A DNA stretch of 16,009 bases from Gammaproteobacteria bacterium (GTDB lineage: Bacteria; Pseudomonadota; Gammaproteobacteria; S144-34): assembly GCA_015494165.1 (NCBI GenBank), contig WGBS01000084.1:1-16009 (forward strand). Reading direction: 5' to 3'. How positions within the stretch are numbered: position 1 is the first letter of the stretch; every line of letters begins with the position of its first letter. The notes beneath the pieces are model-generated. The model was not told the origin of the DNA. It did not search any database and was given only the letters and a program-made list of their open reading frames with translations. Positions 1 through 6,271 of this stretch are shown one piece after another. The translations under genes were made by a program, and so were the position numbers.

Positions 1-588
1 GAAGCGCGGCCGGCCTTCGGGGGCTATCGCTGGGCGGGGGCCTTCTGGATGGCGGCCGCGGGCGTACTGGCGGTGTGGTGGGGCGAGAAGGGGCTCGGGC
101 TCCGTGCGGACGGAGCGGACGCCGCGGGCTGGCTGGCGGCGGCATGGCCGCTGTGGGCGGCGGGCGTGCTCGCCGCCCTCGCCGTGGCGACGGCGCGCGC
201 ATGGCCCGTTCGGGCGCGGCTCGCCGTGCTGGCGGCGCTCGCGGTGCTCGCGGCCGAGCTCGCCTTTGGCACGGGGTGGAGGGAGGCCGCGACCGCCATC
301 AAGGGGAGCGAGGGGGTCTTCCTCGTCCGCAAGTTCGCACCGGCCCTGGTGTCCGTCGCCGTCTACGGGCTGTACGCGGCCGGGGCGGCCTTCGCCGGCA
401 GGCGCGCCGACTTCGGCCTCGCGCTCGCGCTCGTGGCCGTGCGTTTCGTCGGCATCTACGTCGATGCGACGGGCAACCTCGCGCTGGCGGGGATCCTCAT
501 GGTGACGAGCGGGGCAGCCGTGCTGGCGCTGGCCCGGGGCCTGCGCCGCCGGGCCGCCCCGCAGGGCGGGGCCGGAGGCGGAACGTGA
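1..588 (+). CDS. Integral membrane protein, 3' part (DUF2157/DUF4401-like)
   Basis: The frame is open from the first base, so the start lies outside the window; 195 codons are visible before the TGA at 586. The visible part is almost entirely hydrophobic, with several Ala/Leu/Val/Gly-rich membrane segments separated by short Arg-rich loops, and it ends in a basic tail (LRRRAAPQ). I do not recognise a catalytic motif. The assignment rests mainly on the next gene: GDYXXLXY proteins usually follow a multi-spanning DUF2157/DUF4401 protein, and here the two overlap by 4 bases (GTGA at 585-588). They are therefore probably cotranslated and work together at the inner membrane. The biochemical role of these families is unknown to me. 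That this is a membrane protein is fairly certain; the exact family is inferred. Confidence 0.7.
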   Translation, partial: EARPAFGGYRWAGAFWMAAAGVLAVWWGEKGLGLRADGADAAGWLAAAWPLWAAGVLAALAVATARAWPVRARLAVLAALAVLAAELAFGTGWREAATAIKGSEGVFLVRKFAPALVSVAVYGLYAAGAAFAGRRADFGLALALVAVRFVGIYVDATGNLALAGILMVTSGAAVLALARGLRRRAAPQGGAGGGT

Positions 589-1106
589 CGGCACGCAGGT
601 GGCTGGCCGCGGCCGCGCTCGCCCTGCCGGTCGCGGTGCTGGCGGTCAAGGCGGGGTGGCACGAGCGCGCGCGGCGCGTCGGGGCCCTCGTCGACGTCCC
701 CGTGCGGGGCTACGACCCGCGCCACCTCCTGGCGGGGCAGTATCTCGCCTTCCGGCTCGACTTCGGCCCCGCCGGGCGGTGCCCGGAAGGCGTGCGCGGG
801 GAGGCGCTGATCTGCCTGCGCCCCACGCGGAAGCTCGTGCCCGGCGAGCGCCCGCCGCCCGGATGCGCGCTCCATCTGCGCGGCCGGTGCAGGTACGGCT
901 TCTTCGTGACCGGCCTGGAGCGGCACTTCGTTCCGGAACGGCGCGCCGCCCTGCTGGGGCGGCTCGTGCGGGAGCGGCGCGTGGCCCTGCGGCTGCGCGT
1001 GCATCCCGACGGCTCGGCCAGCCCGGTCACGCTGCTGGTCGACGGCGTCCCCTGGAAGGAGTACGTGCGCCGTGCCGAGCCTTCCGCCCCCGCCGGCCGC
1101 CGCTGA
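585..1106 (+). CDS. GDYXXLXY-type protein, membrane anchored
   Basis: A 173-residue protein starting at GTG 585, chosen because a GGAGG stands 6-7 bases upstream and the start overlaps the previous stop. The N-terminus (residues 4-20) is one hydrophobic segment, a signal anchor or uncleaved signal. It is followed by the family's signature area: a PVRGYDPRHLL stretch leading into AGQYLAFRLDF. The usual motif reads G-D-Y-x-x-L-x-Y; here Asp is replaced by Gln, the Leu by Phe and the last Tyr by Leu, so the match is degenerate. A second typical region, HFVPERRAALLGRLVRE (about residues 116-132), matches the part where family members read Y-F-x-x-E-x-x. The central part has four cysteines not needed by the motif. 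The role is unknown; it pairs with the upstream membrane protein. The family call is likely but rests on motif memory. Confidence 0.72.
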   Translation: MTARRWLAAAALALPVAVLAVKAGWHERARRVGALVDVPVRGYDPRHLLAGQYLAFRLDFGPAGRCPEGVRGEALICLRPTRKLVPGERPPPGCALHLRGRCRYGFFVTGLERHFVPERRAALLGRLVRERRVALRLRVHPDGSASPVTLLVDGVPWKEYVRRAEPSAPAGRR

Positions 1107-1210
1107 GCGGGGCGTCTATGCGCGCCGTGCGCGTTCCGGCCCGGGCGACGCGGTGCCGTGCCGGGCCGCGCGGCGGAACACAGCACGACCCTACAGCGTG
1201 CGGACACACC

Positions 1211-1240
1211 TTGAGCGCAGGGGCAGCTGTCCCTTACACT
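1211..1240 (+). promoter_or_regulatory. Candidate sigma-70 promoter of the vapBC pair
   Basis: TTGAGC (1211-1216) and TACACT (1235-1240) resemble -35 and -10 boxes, each matching four of six consensus positions, with an 18-base spacer. The region is less GC-rich than its surroundings. The -10 box overlaps the left arm of the inverted repeat at 1232-1249, so a protein bound there would block initiation. Predicted by eye only. Confidence 0.45.
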
Positions 1241-1269
1241 ACGGTAAGGATCCCGCTAAAAGGTAAGGG
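1231..1269. promoter_or_regulatory. Inverted repeat plus third half-site: likely VapBC operator
   Basis: CCTTAC (1232-1237) and GTAAGG (1244-1249) form a perfect 6-bp inverted repeat around a 6-base centre. A third half-site, GTAAGGG (1263-1269), is a 7-base complement of CCCTTAC (1231-1237); it also makes GGTAAGG a direct repeat at 1243 and 1262, two helical turns apart (19 bases). The site lies directly upstream of an AbrB-type antitoxin gene and overlaps the -10 box. AbrB/VapB antitoxins commonly repress their own operon from such palindromes; that this is the operator is inferred. Confidence 0.55.
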
Positions 1270-1275
1270 AGAAAA

Positions 1276-1527
1276 ATGAGCGAGGCGAAGCTCACCAGCA
1301 AGGGGCAGATCACCATCCCGAAGGCGGTGCGCGAGCGCTTGGGCCTGCGCACCGGCGACCGCGTGGAGTTCGTCGAGGAGGCTCCGGGGGTCTACCGCAT
1401 CGTCCCCGTGACCCGCGACGTGCGCGCGCTGCGCGGCGTCGTGCCGAGGCCGGCCTGTCCCGTGACGCTGGAGGACATGGAGCGGGCGGTGCGCGAGGGC
1501 GCCTCCCGGTCCGCGCGGCGGCGGTGA
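1276..1527 (+). CDS. vapB: VapB-type antitoxin, AbrB/SpoVT fold
   Basis: An 83-residue protein. Residues 4-49 form a typical AbrB/MazE/SpoVT swapped-hairpin DNA-binding domain, with the hallmark KLTSKGQITIPKAVRERLGL followed by TGDRVEFVEE. The C-terminal 30 residues (VTLEDMERAVREGASRSARRR) look like the flexible toxin-binding tail of VapB proteins. The ATG at 1276 is preceded by AGGGAG at 1266-1271. It overlaps the downstream PIN gene by 4 bases (GTGA), the standard order antitoxin then toxin. Its expected role is to neutralise the toxin and repress the operon through the repeats upstream. Confidence in the family is high; the symbol is used in the generic sense. Confidence 0.92.
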   Translation: MSEAKLTSKGQITIPKAVRERLGLRTGDRVEFVEEAPGVYRIVPVTRDVRALRGVVPRPACPVTLEDMERAVREGASRSARRR

Positions 1528-1928
1528 TCGGCCTCGACACCAACGTCCTCGTCCGCTACCTCGCCCAGGACGATGCGCAGCAGGCCCGCCTCGCCACGCG
1601 CCTGATGGAGCGCACGCTGAGCGAGGACGAGCCGGGCTACGTGGACCACGTGGTGCTGTGCGAGCTGGGCTGGGTGCTGGAGCGCTGCTACGGCGTCGAG
1701 CGCGCGCGCCTCGCCGACATCGTCGAGGGGCTGCTCACCGCGCGGCAGCTCGTGGTCGAGGACGCCGACGCGGTGTGGGCGGCGCTGCGCGCCATGCGCG
1801 CGCACGGCGCGGAGCTTGCCGACGCGCTGCTCGCCGCGCGCCACCGCGCGGCCGGCTGCGAGCGCACCGTCACCTTCGACCGCCGCGCCGCGCGCCTGCC
1901 CGGCATGAGGCTCCTCGGCGGCCGCTGA
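1524..1928 (+). CDS. vapC: VapC-type toxin, PIN-domain ribonuclease
   Basis: A 134-residue protein spanning one whole PIN domain, the usual VapC length. The four acidic residues that bind the catalytic metal can be placed: Asp5 in GLDTNVLVRYL, Glu47 in CELGWVLE, Asp100 in ELADALLAA and Asp119 in VTFDRRA. The toxin should therefore be intact. VapC toxins cleave specific RNAs, often tRNA or rRNA, when the antitoxin is lost; the target here cannot be predicted. The start is GTG 1524, overlapping the antitoxin stop; no clear ribosome site precedes it, which suggests translational coupling and keeps toxin output tied to antitoxin. A strong hairpin follows at 1937-1962. Confidence 0.92.
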   Translation: MIGLDTNVLVRYLAQDDAQQARLATRLMERTLSEDEPGYVDHVVLCELGWVLERCYGVERARLADIVEGLLTARQLVVEDADAVWAALRAMRAHGAELADALLAARHRAAGCERTVTFDRRAARLPGMRLLGGR

Positions 1929-1936
1929 GCAAAGGC

Positions 1937-1962
1937 GAGGCGGGCCCGTGCGGGCCCGCCTC
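1937..1962. terminator. GC hairpin between convergent genes, possible bidirectional terminator
   Basis: GAGGCGGGCCC (1937-1947) and GGGCCCGCCTC (1952-1962) form a perfect 11-bp stem around a GTGC loop. It lies 8 bases after the vapC stop and 29 bases after the stop of the convergent - strand gene. There is no T-run on the + side and only TTT on the - side, so it is a weak intrinsic terminator by the classical rule, but its place between two converging stops supports a termination role. Confidence 0.6.
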
Positions 1963-1991
1963 CAGGGCATCGTGTGGGATCGCGCGGGCCC

Positions 1992-2783
1992 TCAGCCGGG
2001 CGTCGGCGGCGGCACGCACTGCAGCCTCAGCGTGACCGGATAGGTCCGCGAGTAGACCGTCATGCTGTCGGCGCACCGGCCGCTGACGTGGACATCCGTC
2101 TTGACGATCTTCTTGACGACCGGCGCATTGGATCCCGCGTAGTTCTTCAGCGCCTCCTGGCATGCCTTCTCGAGATCGGCCGCCCTGAACGGCTTCAGCC
2201 ACAGCGTCTTCGAGTAGCCGCTGGTGTTTCCGTTCGGAGGGCCCTGGAAGACGACGGTCTGTTGCTGGGCCCAGTGGGGCTGGTATCTCAGGTCGGTGAG
2301 TGCCACGCCGGCGGAGCAGGACATGCCGACCTTGCCCTTCATCTTGAGGTTGCCGTGGGAGGTGGCGAGCTTCCACTCGATACAGTTCGGCCCGCACGAG
2401 ACCCATTTCATGGGCACCTTCGCGACCGGCGTCGGGCCGAGCTGGGTGAAGTAGGGGACGCGCGGGACGTGATGGCCCGGCGGCTTGTTGCCGACGGTAG
2501 TTCCGAAGACCGGTGCGCCGGTCCCGGCTTTCGGCGACTTGAGCCGCGAGGGCCCCCGGGAGGCGTTTTGCTGGGGCTTCGCGCGCGAGCCGACGACGAC
2601 GATCTCGCGCGGCTTGCGCTTGCCGGTCTTCTTCGACTTGGCCTCCGAGGCGGGCGGGGCGCCCGCCGAGACGGCACCGGGCTCGGCGGCCTGGGGCGCC
2701 GGCGCCTGGAGCGCGCCGAGGGCGAGGGCGGCCGCGAGCGGCGCGGCGCGCAGGGTCCGGGGCGTGCGGTGTGTCGTGTCCAT
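1992..2783 (-). CDS. Secreted six-cysteine protein of unknown function
   Basis: A 263-residue protein. The ATG at 2783 follows AAGGAG in the right place. Residues 1-33 form a signal peptide (basic start, hydrophobic APLAAALALGAL, then QAPAPQAAE), so it is probably exported. Residues 35-105 are low-complexity, rich in Lys, Pro, Ser and Gly, with a KKTGKRKPREIVVVGSR patch, a likely disordered linker. The folded part (110-260) has cysteines at 130, 134, 156, 208, 237 and 256, compatible with three disulfides, and many beta-forming stretches. I recognise no family and see no catalytic motif. The upstream gene on the same strand encodes another exported six-cysteine protein, so the two may be one unit. 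The function is unknown. Confidence 0.8.
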   Translation of the reverse strand: MDTTHRTPRTLRAAPLAAALALGALQAPAPQAAEPGAVSAGAPPASEAKSKKTGKRKPREIVVVGSRAKPQQNASRGPSRLKSPKAGTGAPVFGTTVGNKPPGHHVPRVPYFTQLGPTPVAKVPMKWVSCGPNCIEWKLATSHGNLKMKGKVGMSCSAGVALTDLRYQPHWAQQQTVVFQGPPNGNTSGYSKTLWLKPFRAADLEKACQEALKNYAGSNAPVVKKIVKTDVHVSGRCADSMTVYSRTYPVTLRLQCVPPPTPG

Positions 2784-2835
2784 CCTTCGGTCTCCTTCTG
2801 TCACGGCCGCGGGCCGGCGGCCGGTGGGTGGGGGC

Positions 2836-2863
2836 CCCCCCGGGCCCACCGGGGCCCGGGGGG
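2836..2863. other. Perfect 12-bp GC hairpin between two secreted-protein genes
   Basis: CCCCCCGGGCCC (2836-2847) and GGGCCCGGGGGG (2852-2863) pair perfectly around ACCG. It lies 13 bases after the stop of the upstream - strand gene and 53 bases before the start of the next. No T-run follows on the - strand. It could attenuate, process or stabilise the shared transcript so that the two proteins are made in different amounts, or act as a terminator. Confidence 0.5.
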
Positions 2864-2875
2864 ACGGGTGCCCGC

Positions 2876-4315
2876 TCAGCCCTGCGGGGCGACGATGCGG
2901 GCCGGGACGGCATTGCGCGGCCGCTGCTGGTGGCTCGCCGGGTCGTGGGGGCTGGCGGGCCGGCGCAGGGTGCCGCCCGGGTTCGGGCGCTTGGGCGCCT
3001 GCTGGAGCGCGCCCGGTCTCGGCACCTTGCGGCACTCGTCGCGCCAGGCGACCTTGTTGCCCTTGCGCTTGCCTGCCGGCACCGCGCCGGCCTTGGGCGT
3101 GGCCGAGACGATCTCGAGGCGGTACCAGCCGGTGCGCGGGCCGGACTTGCCGGCGCCGATCGCGTAGGTCTTCGAGATCGGCCGCTTCGGCGTGTGCTGC
3201 CAGGGGGCGAGGGTGTAGGTGCCGGCCTGGATGAAGGCCTGCTGGCGCAGCCCCGAGCGCTCGCCGCGGTCGGTCACGTAGCGGTAGCTGATCTTGCCGG
3301 GGTAGGCCACCTTCACGCGCCCCTCGACGACGAAGCGCGCGGGGCAGCGGTCGCGGTAGGTGGCCGGCTTGACGGTGGTCTCGGCCTTCTGGACGAAGGG
3401 GACGATCTGCGCCTTCTTCGGCAGGGGCATGCGCGGCGGCGGCAGCGTATAGCTCACCGTGGCGACGAACCGGTCGTTCTCGTACTTCAGGCCGGTGATC
3501 TCCCAGCTCGTCGGCTTGGCCTTCTCCTTCTGCAGGATGGCCTGCTCGACGACGGGCGCGAGGCGCTGGCGGGTGCGCCGGGCGACCGCCCTGCGCGCAC
3601 CCGAGCTCGCGAGCGCCTCGGCCGTCCACTTCGGCAGCCCCGGCACGTAGACGGAGTTAAAGCTCACGGTGATCGCGCCGCAGATCGCAGAGACGTTGCA
3701 GAACTTGTTCGAGAAGAAGACACCGCCCTTCAGCGTGTCGGCCTCGATGTCGCCCGCGGGCGCGAGCCCTCCGTCGTAGGCCACGGGCCGGAAGTGGAGG
3801 TCGAAGCGCGGCAGCCCGCCCGCGCGGCGGATGTGGCCGTCGCGATCGACGATACCGGCGCACTCCTTCCAGTCGCCGTCGATCTTGCGGCGGATGCAGC
3901 GGCCCTTGATCTCCTCGCCCTCCTTCTCGAGCCGGATCCGCAGGCGCAGGCGCTGGTTGTCCTTCCAGTCCACGCTCATGCTGTCGGCGTGGATCTCGTC
4001 CAGGTAGAAGAACCACTTGCGCAGCGCCGTGCCGACGTTGAGCTCAAACTGAAGATGAGGAAGCGAGAGCGGCACCGTCTCGGTCCCGATCCGCAGGTGG
4101 CTCTGCTGCTGGAGCCAGGAGTTGCCCTGCTTGGGCCCGAAGTTGTCGAGCTTGAGCGCGGCCTGGCCGAAGGCGTCGGCGAAGGCCTGGCGCAGGGTCT
4201 CGCGCGGGATGAGGACGGTCGTCGTCTCCGCCGCGTCGGGCGCGGCTGCCGCGACGCCCGCGGCCAGCACCGCGGCGCGCACGGCGCCGCGAACGGGATT
4301 GCGCTCTCGTTCCAT
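2876..4315 (-). CDS. Large secreted protein with C-terminal beta-sandwich-like domain, unknown function
   Basis: A 479-residue protein. The ATG at 4315 is preceded by GGAGGAGGG; the frame stays open far upstream but without a comparable start. Residues 1-29 are a signal peptide (RGAVRAAVLAAGVAAAAPDAA). The body has six cysteines at 140, 152, 206, 212, 324 and 428. Residues 31-240 form a first region rich in predicted strands (RLRLRIRLEKEGEEIKGRC, FDLHFRPVAYDGG). Residues 322-405 look like an Ig/PKD-like beta-sandwich: a CPARFVVEGRVKV start, then GKISYRYVTDRGERSG, then GWYRLEIVS, the pattern of a repeated domain common in secreted bacterial proteins. The tail (435-479) is Pro/Arg-rich and probably disordered. 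It is followed on the same strand by the other six-cysteine protein. No enzyme motif is seen; an envelope or carbohydrate-binding role is possible but unproven. Confidence 0.82.
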   Translation of the reverse strand: MERERNPVRGAVRAAVLAAGVAAAAPDAAETTTVLIPRETLRQAFADAFGQAALKLDNFGPKQGNSWLQQQSHLRIGTETVPLSLPHLQFELNVGTALRKWFFYLDEIHADSMSVDWKDNQRLRLRIRLEKEGEEIKGRCIRRKIDGDWKECAGIVDRDGHIRRAGGLPRFDLHFRPVAYDGGLAPAGDIEADTLKGGVFFSNKFCNVSAICGAITVSFNSVYVPGLPKWTAEALASSGARRAVARRTRQRLAPVVEQAILQKEKAKPTSWEITGLKYENDRFVATVSYTLPPPRMPLPKKAQIVPFVQKAETTVKPATYRDRCPARFVVEGRVKVAYPGKISYRYVTDRGERSGLRQQAFIQAGTYTLAPWQHTPKRPISKTYAIGAGKSGPRTGWYRLEIVSATPKAGAVPAGKRKGNKVAWRDECRKVPRPGALQQAPKRPNPGGTLRRPASPHDPASHQQRPRNAVPARIVAPQG

Positions 4316-4561
4316 GGGTGAGCCCTCCTCCGGTTGCGGGGCGGCCGGACGCCGGACCGCCCGGTCGGTCTCCGTGACCCGGCGCGGCCGGCGGCTCGGG
4401 CTCCCCGTGGCAACGGACGGCGCGGGCCGGTAGCTGCGCGGAGTCAGTTTTCTGGAAGCATAGTCGCCCGGCGTGCCCCCGTGGTTCAGTGCCGCGACGC
4501 AACGCGGGCGCGCCGGGGGTGCGCGGGCCCGCGGGGCGGGGCTCTGGCATAGTGTCGGGCC
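4316..4561. other. Divergent intergenic region
   Basis: This 246-base stretch separates the - strand secreted-protein gene from the + strand transporter gene and must hold both promoters. The ribosome site of the - gene is at its left edge. An AT-richer patch at about 4442-4472 stands out from the GC-rich surroundings and is the best place for the - strand promoter; in - orientation it contains TATGCT, a poor -10 match. On the + side, CATAGT at 4548-4553 is the only -10-like element near the transporter start. I see no tRNA or convincing small gene. Confidence 0.5.
4548..4553 (+). promoter_or_regulatory. Candidate -10 element, possibly for a leaderless mRNA
   Basis: CATAGT followed by GTC lies 8 bases before the ATG at 4562, and no Shine-Dalgarno sequence is present. 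Initiation about 7 bases downstream of a -10 box would put the 5' end almost on the start codon. No -35 box is recognisable. The same arrangement occurs before the genes at 6263/6272 and 14281. Confidence 0.35.
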
Positions 4562-5788
4562 ATGGACGGCTGGCCGGGAGGTGGCGGCGGCTGGGGGCCG
4601 GCGGACGCGGTGTTGCTCGGGCTCGGCGTGGCCGCCGCGGGCGCGCTCCTGCACCCGCGCCTGCGGGGCCTGCCGGCCTGGCGCGCCACGGTCACGCCGC
4701 TCGCCTCCATCATCGGCAGCGGCTTCCTGGTCATCGCTCCGCTGCTCGCCGCCATCGCCGGGCCCTGGGCGCCGGCGGCGATGCTGGTCCTGGTCCTGTT
4801 CGCCTACGCCATCGGGGCGGTGATCCGCTTCAACATCCGCCACGTCGAGCCGCTGGTGGAGGCGCGCCGCGCGCCCGCGGTGCTCCTGCGGGTCGAGGAC
4901 CTGGGCGACGTCGCGCTCGGGCTCGCCTACGTGGTCTCCGTCGCCTTCTACGTGCGCCTGCTCGGCTCCTTCGCGCTCGCGCCCCTCGATCCCGCGCCGG
5001 CGTGGGCGGAGCGGTCGCTCACCACCGCGGTGCTCGCCGCCATCGGCGCGACGGGGCTGCTGCGCGGCCTGCGCGGGCTCGAGTGGCTGGAGCTGTGGGC
5101 GGTCTCGCTCAAGCTGGCGGTGATCGCCGCGCTCCTGGCGGGCCTCGCGTGGCACGACGCCCGCGCCGCCCTGGCCCTGCCGGCGGCACCGGCCACGGAC
5201 CCCGTGCACCTCGCGCGCACGCTCGCCGGCGCGCTGCTGGTCACCCAGGGCTTCGAGACCTCGCGCTACCTGGGCGGGGCCTACGACGCGGCGACGCGCG
5301 TGCGCACCATGCGCCGCGCCCAGCTCATCGCGGGCGCCATCTACGTCGTCTTCGTCGCGCTCGCCACGCCGCTCACCGCGGGCCTCGACACCACGGACGA
5401 GACGGCGGTCATCGCCGTCGCGGCGCGGGTCGCCCCGGTGCTGCCCGCCATGCTGGTGCTGGCGGCGCTCATGAGCCAGTTCAGCGCGGCCGTCGCGGAC
5501 ACGCTCGGCGCCGGCGGGCTGCTGCACGAGGCACTGCGCCGGCGTGTGCCCGAGCGCGCCGTCTACGGCGCGGTGACGGCCGCGGGCATCGTCCTGGTGT
5601 GGACGGCCGACGTCTTCGCCATCATCGCGCTCGCGAGCCGCGCCTTCGCGCTCTACTACGCCCTGCAGTGCATCTCCGCGCTGCTCGCCGCGCGGGCCCG
5701 CGGGATGGGCGCGGGCGTGCAGGCCGGCTTCGCCGCCATGGCGGTGCTGCTGGCGCTGGTGGTCGCCTTCGCCGAGCCGGCGCACTGA
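4562..5788 (+). CDS. APC-superfamily-like membrane transporter
   Basis: A 408-residue protein with about 11-12 hydrophobic segments. Two features point to the APC/LeuT-fold transporters: a helix-1-like unwound motif near residues 46-60 (PLASIIGSGFLVIAP, compare the Gly-x-Gly start of amino acid permeases) and a helix-6-like segment at 222-245 (GALLVTQGFETSRYLGG) followed by an ATRVRTMRRAQ loop, where permeases have a conserved Phe/Gly/Glu cluster and basic loop. It is somewhat shorter than typical 12-helix permeases (about 430-500). The substrate cannot be read; amino acids or amines are the family default. It diverges from the secreted-protein pair and no enzyme gene next to it hints at a pathway. 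No ribosome site precedes the ATG. Confidence 0.72.
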   Translation: MDGWPGGGGGWGPADAVLLGLGVAAAGALLHPRLRGLPAWRATVTPLASIIGSGFLVIAPLLAAIAGPWAPAAMLVLVLFAYAIGAVIRFNIRHVEPLVEARRAPAVLLRVEDLGDVALGLAYVVSVAFYVRLLGSFALAPLDPAPAWAERSLTTAVLAAIGATGLLRGLRGLEWLELWAVSLKLAVIAALLAGLAWHDARAALALPAAPATDPVHLARTLAGALLVTQGFETSRYLGGAYDAATRVRTMRRAQLIAGAIYVVFVALATPLTAGLDTTDETAVIAVAARVAPVLPAMLVLAALMSQFSAAVADTLGAGGLLHEALRRRVPERAVYGAVTAAGIVLVWTADVFAIIALASRAFALYYALQCISALLAARARGMGAGVQAGFAAMAVLLALVVAFAEPAH

Positions 5789-5858
5789 CCGCGCAAAAAA
5801 CCGCACGCAGCGCGGGTTGAAGAAGGCGGCGGGCTGCGCCATCTGAAGGGCCACGAGG

Positions 5859-5881
5859 GGGCCGGCCGCGGCGGCCGGCCC
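5859..5881. other. GC hairpin in the transporter/small-gene gap
   Basis: GGGCCGGCCG (5859-5868) and CGGCCGGCCC (5872-5881) form a perfect 10-bp stem with a 3-base CGG loop. It lies 70 bases after the transporter stop and 45 bases before the small gene's ATG. A weaker pair, CCGCGC (5789-5794) with GCGCGG (5810-5815), directly follows the transporter stop. Either could terminate the transporter transcript; neither has a T-run. The remainder of the gap shows nothing I can name. Confidence 0.45.
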
Positions 5882-5926
5882 GCAGGTTCCATCCGCATGC
5901 CGAACGCGTACAGGGGAGGAGGCACG

Positions 5927-6139
5927 ATGGACGCGGCAGTCGAGAACCGCACGCTGACCCTCGAGGCGCGCAACAACGGCAAGCTCGGCGCGCTCCACGT
6001 CGGCATCCCGCACGAGGGCCGCGTGGTGGTGGGCGGCTGGCGGCTGGATCTGGCCGACGGCGAGGAGAAGATCGAGCCGCACCACCGCGTGCGCGTGCGC
6101 CGCGAGGGCAGCACCTACACCTTCGAGCGGCTGAACTGA
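5927..6139 (+). CDS. Small beta-rich protein, unknown function
   Basis: A 70-residue protein. The ATG at 5927 is chosen over an in-frame ATG at 5897 because a very strong GGGGAGGAGG sits just upstream of it. The product is soluble, without a signal peptide or cysteine. It alternates charged and hydrophobic residues in a beta-strand pattern (RTLTLEARNNGKLGALHVG, GRVVVGGWRLDLADGEEKI, HHRVRVRREGSTYTFERL), suggesting a small barrel or SH3-like fold. I do not recognise the family. It stands alone between two + strand genes, each with its own apparent regulatory region. The strong ribosome site and coding character make it a real gene; its role is open. Confidence 0.72.
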   Translation: MDAAVENRTLTLEARNNGKLGALHVGIPHEGRVVVGGWRLDLADGEEKIEPHHRVRVRREGSTYTFERLN

Positions 6140-6158
6140 GCCGAGCGCCGAGCCTCCG

Positions 6159-6185
6159 GCACGCGCCGCCCGGATCGCCGCGTGC
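6159..6185. other. Inverted repeat downstream of the small gene
   Basis: GCACGCG (6159-6165) and CGCGTGC (6179-6185) form a 7-bp stem with a 13-base loop, starting 19 bases after the stop at 6139. It may help end the small gene's transcript; no T-run follows. Could also be chance in such GC-rich DNA. Confidence 0.3.
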
Positions 6186-6249
6186 GGCCGCCTGACCGTG
6201 CGCGCCGCTCAAGGCCGCGCCCGGCCCGCCGACAACCTGCGCGGGGCGC

Positions 6250-6255
6250 TATAGT
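6250..6255 (+). promoter_or_regulatory. Candidate -10 element TATAGT
   Basis: TATAGT is a five-of-six match to TATAAT in otherwise AT-poor DNA. It lies 7 bases before an in-frame GTG (6263) and 16 bases before the ATG (6272). No good -35 box is found; CCGACA at 6229-6234 is too close. GGAAGG (6256-6261) could serve the ATG as ribosome site only if transcription begins upstream of it. Confidence 0.45.
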
Positions 6256-6271
6256 GGAAGGCGTGCGTGCC

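Noticed and set aside
4480..4500. Possible tRNA T-loop-like GGTTCAGTGCC
   Set aside because: No matching acceptor stem, anticodon arm or CCA context nearby.
4316..6085. Long - strand open frame continuing upstream of the secreted protein's ATG
   Set aside because: It is antisense to the transporter and small gene, has low-complexity Arg/Gly/His composition and lacks a good start; the strong ribosome site at 4315 marks the real start.
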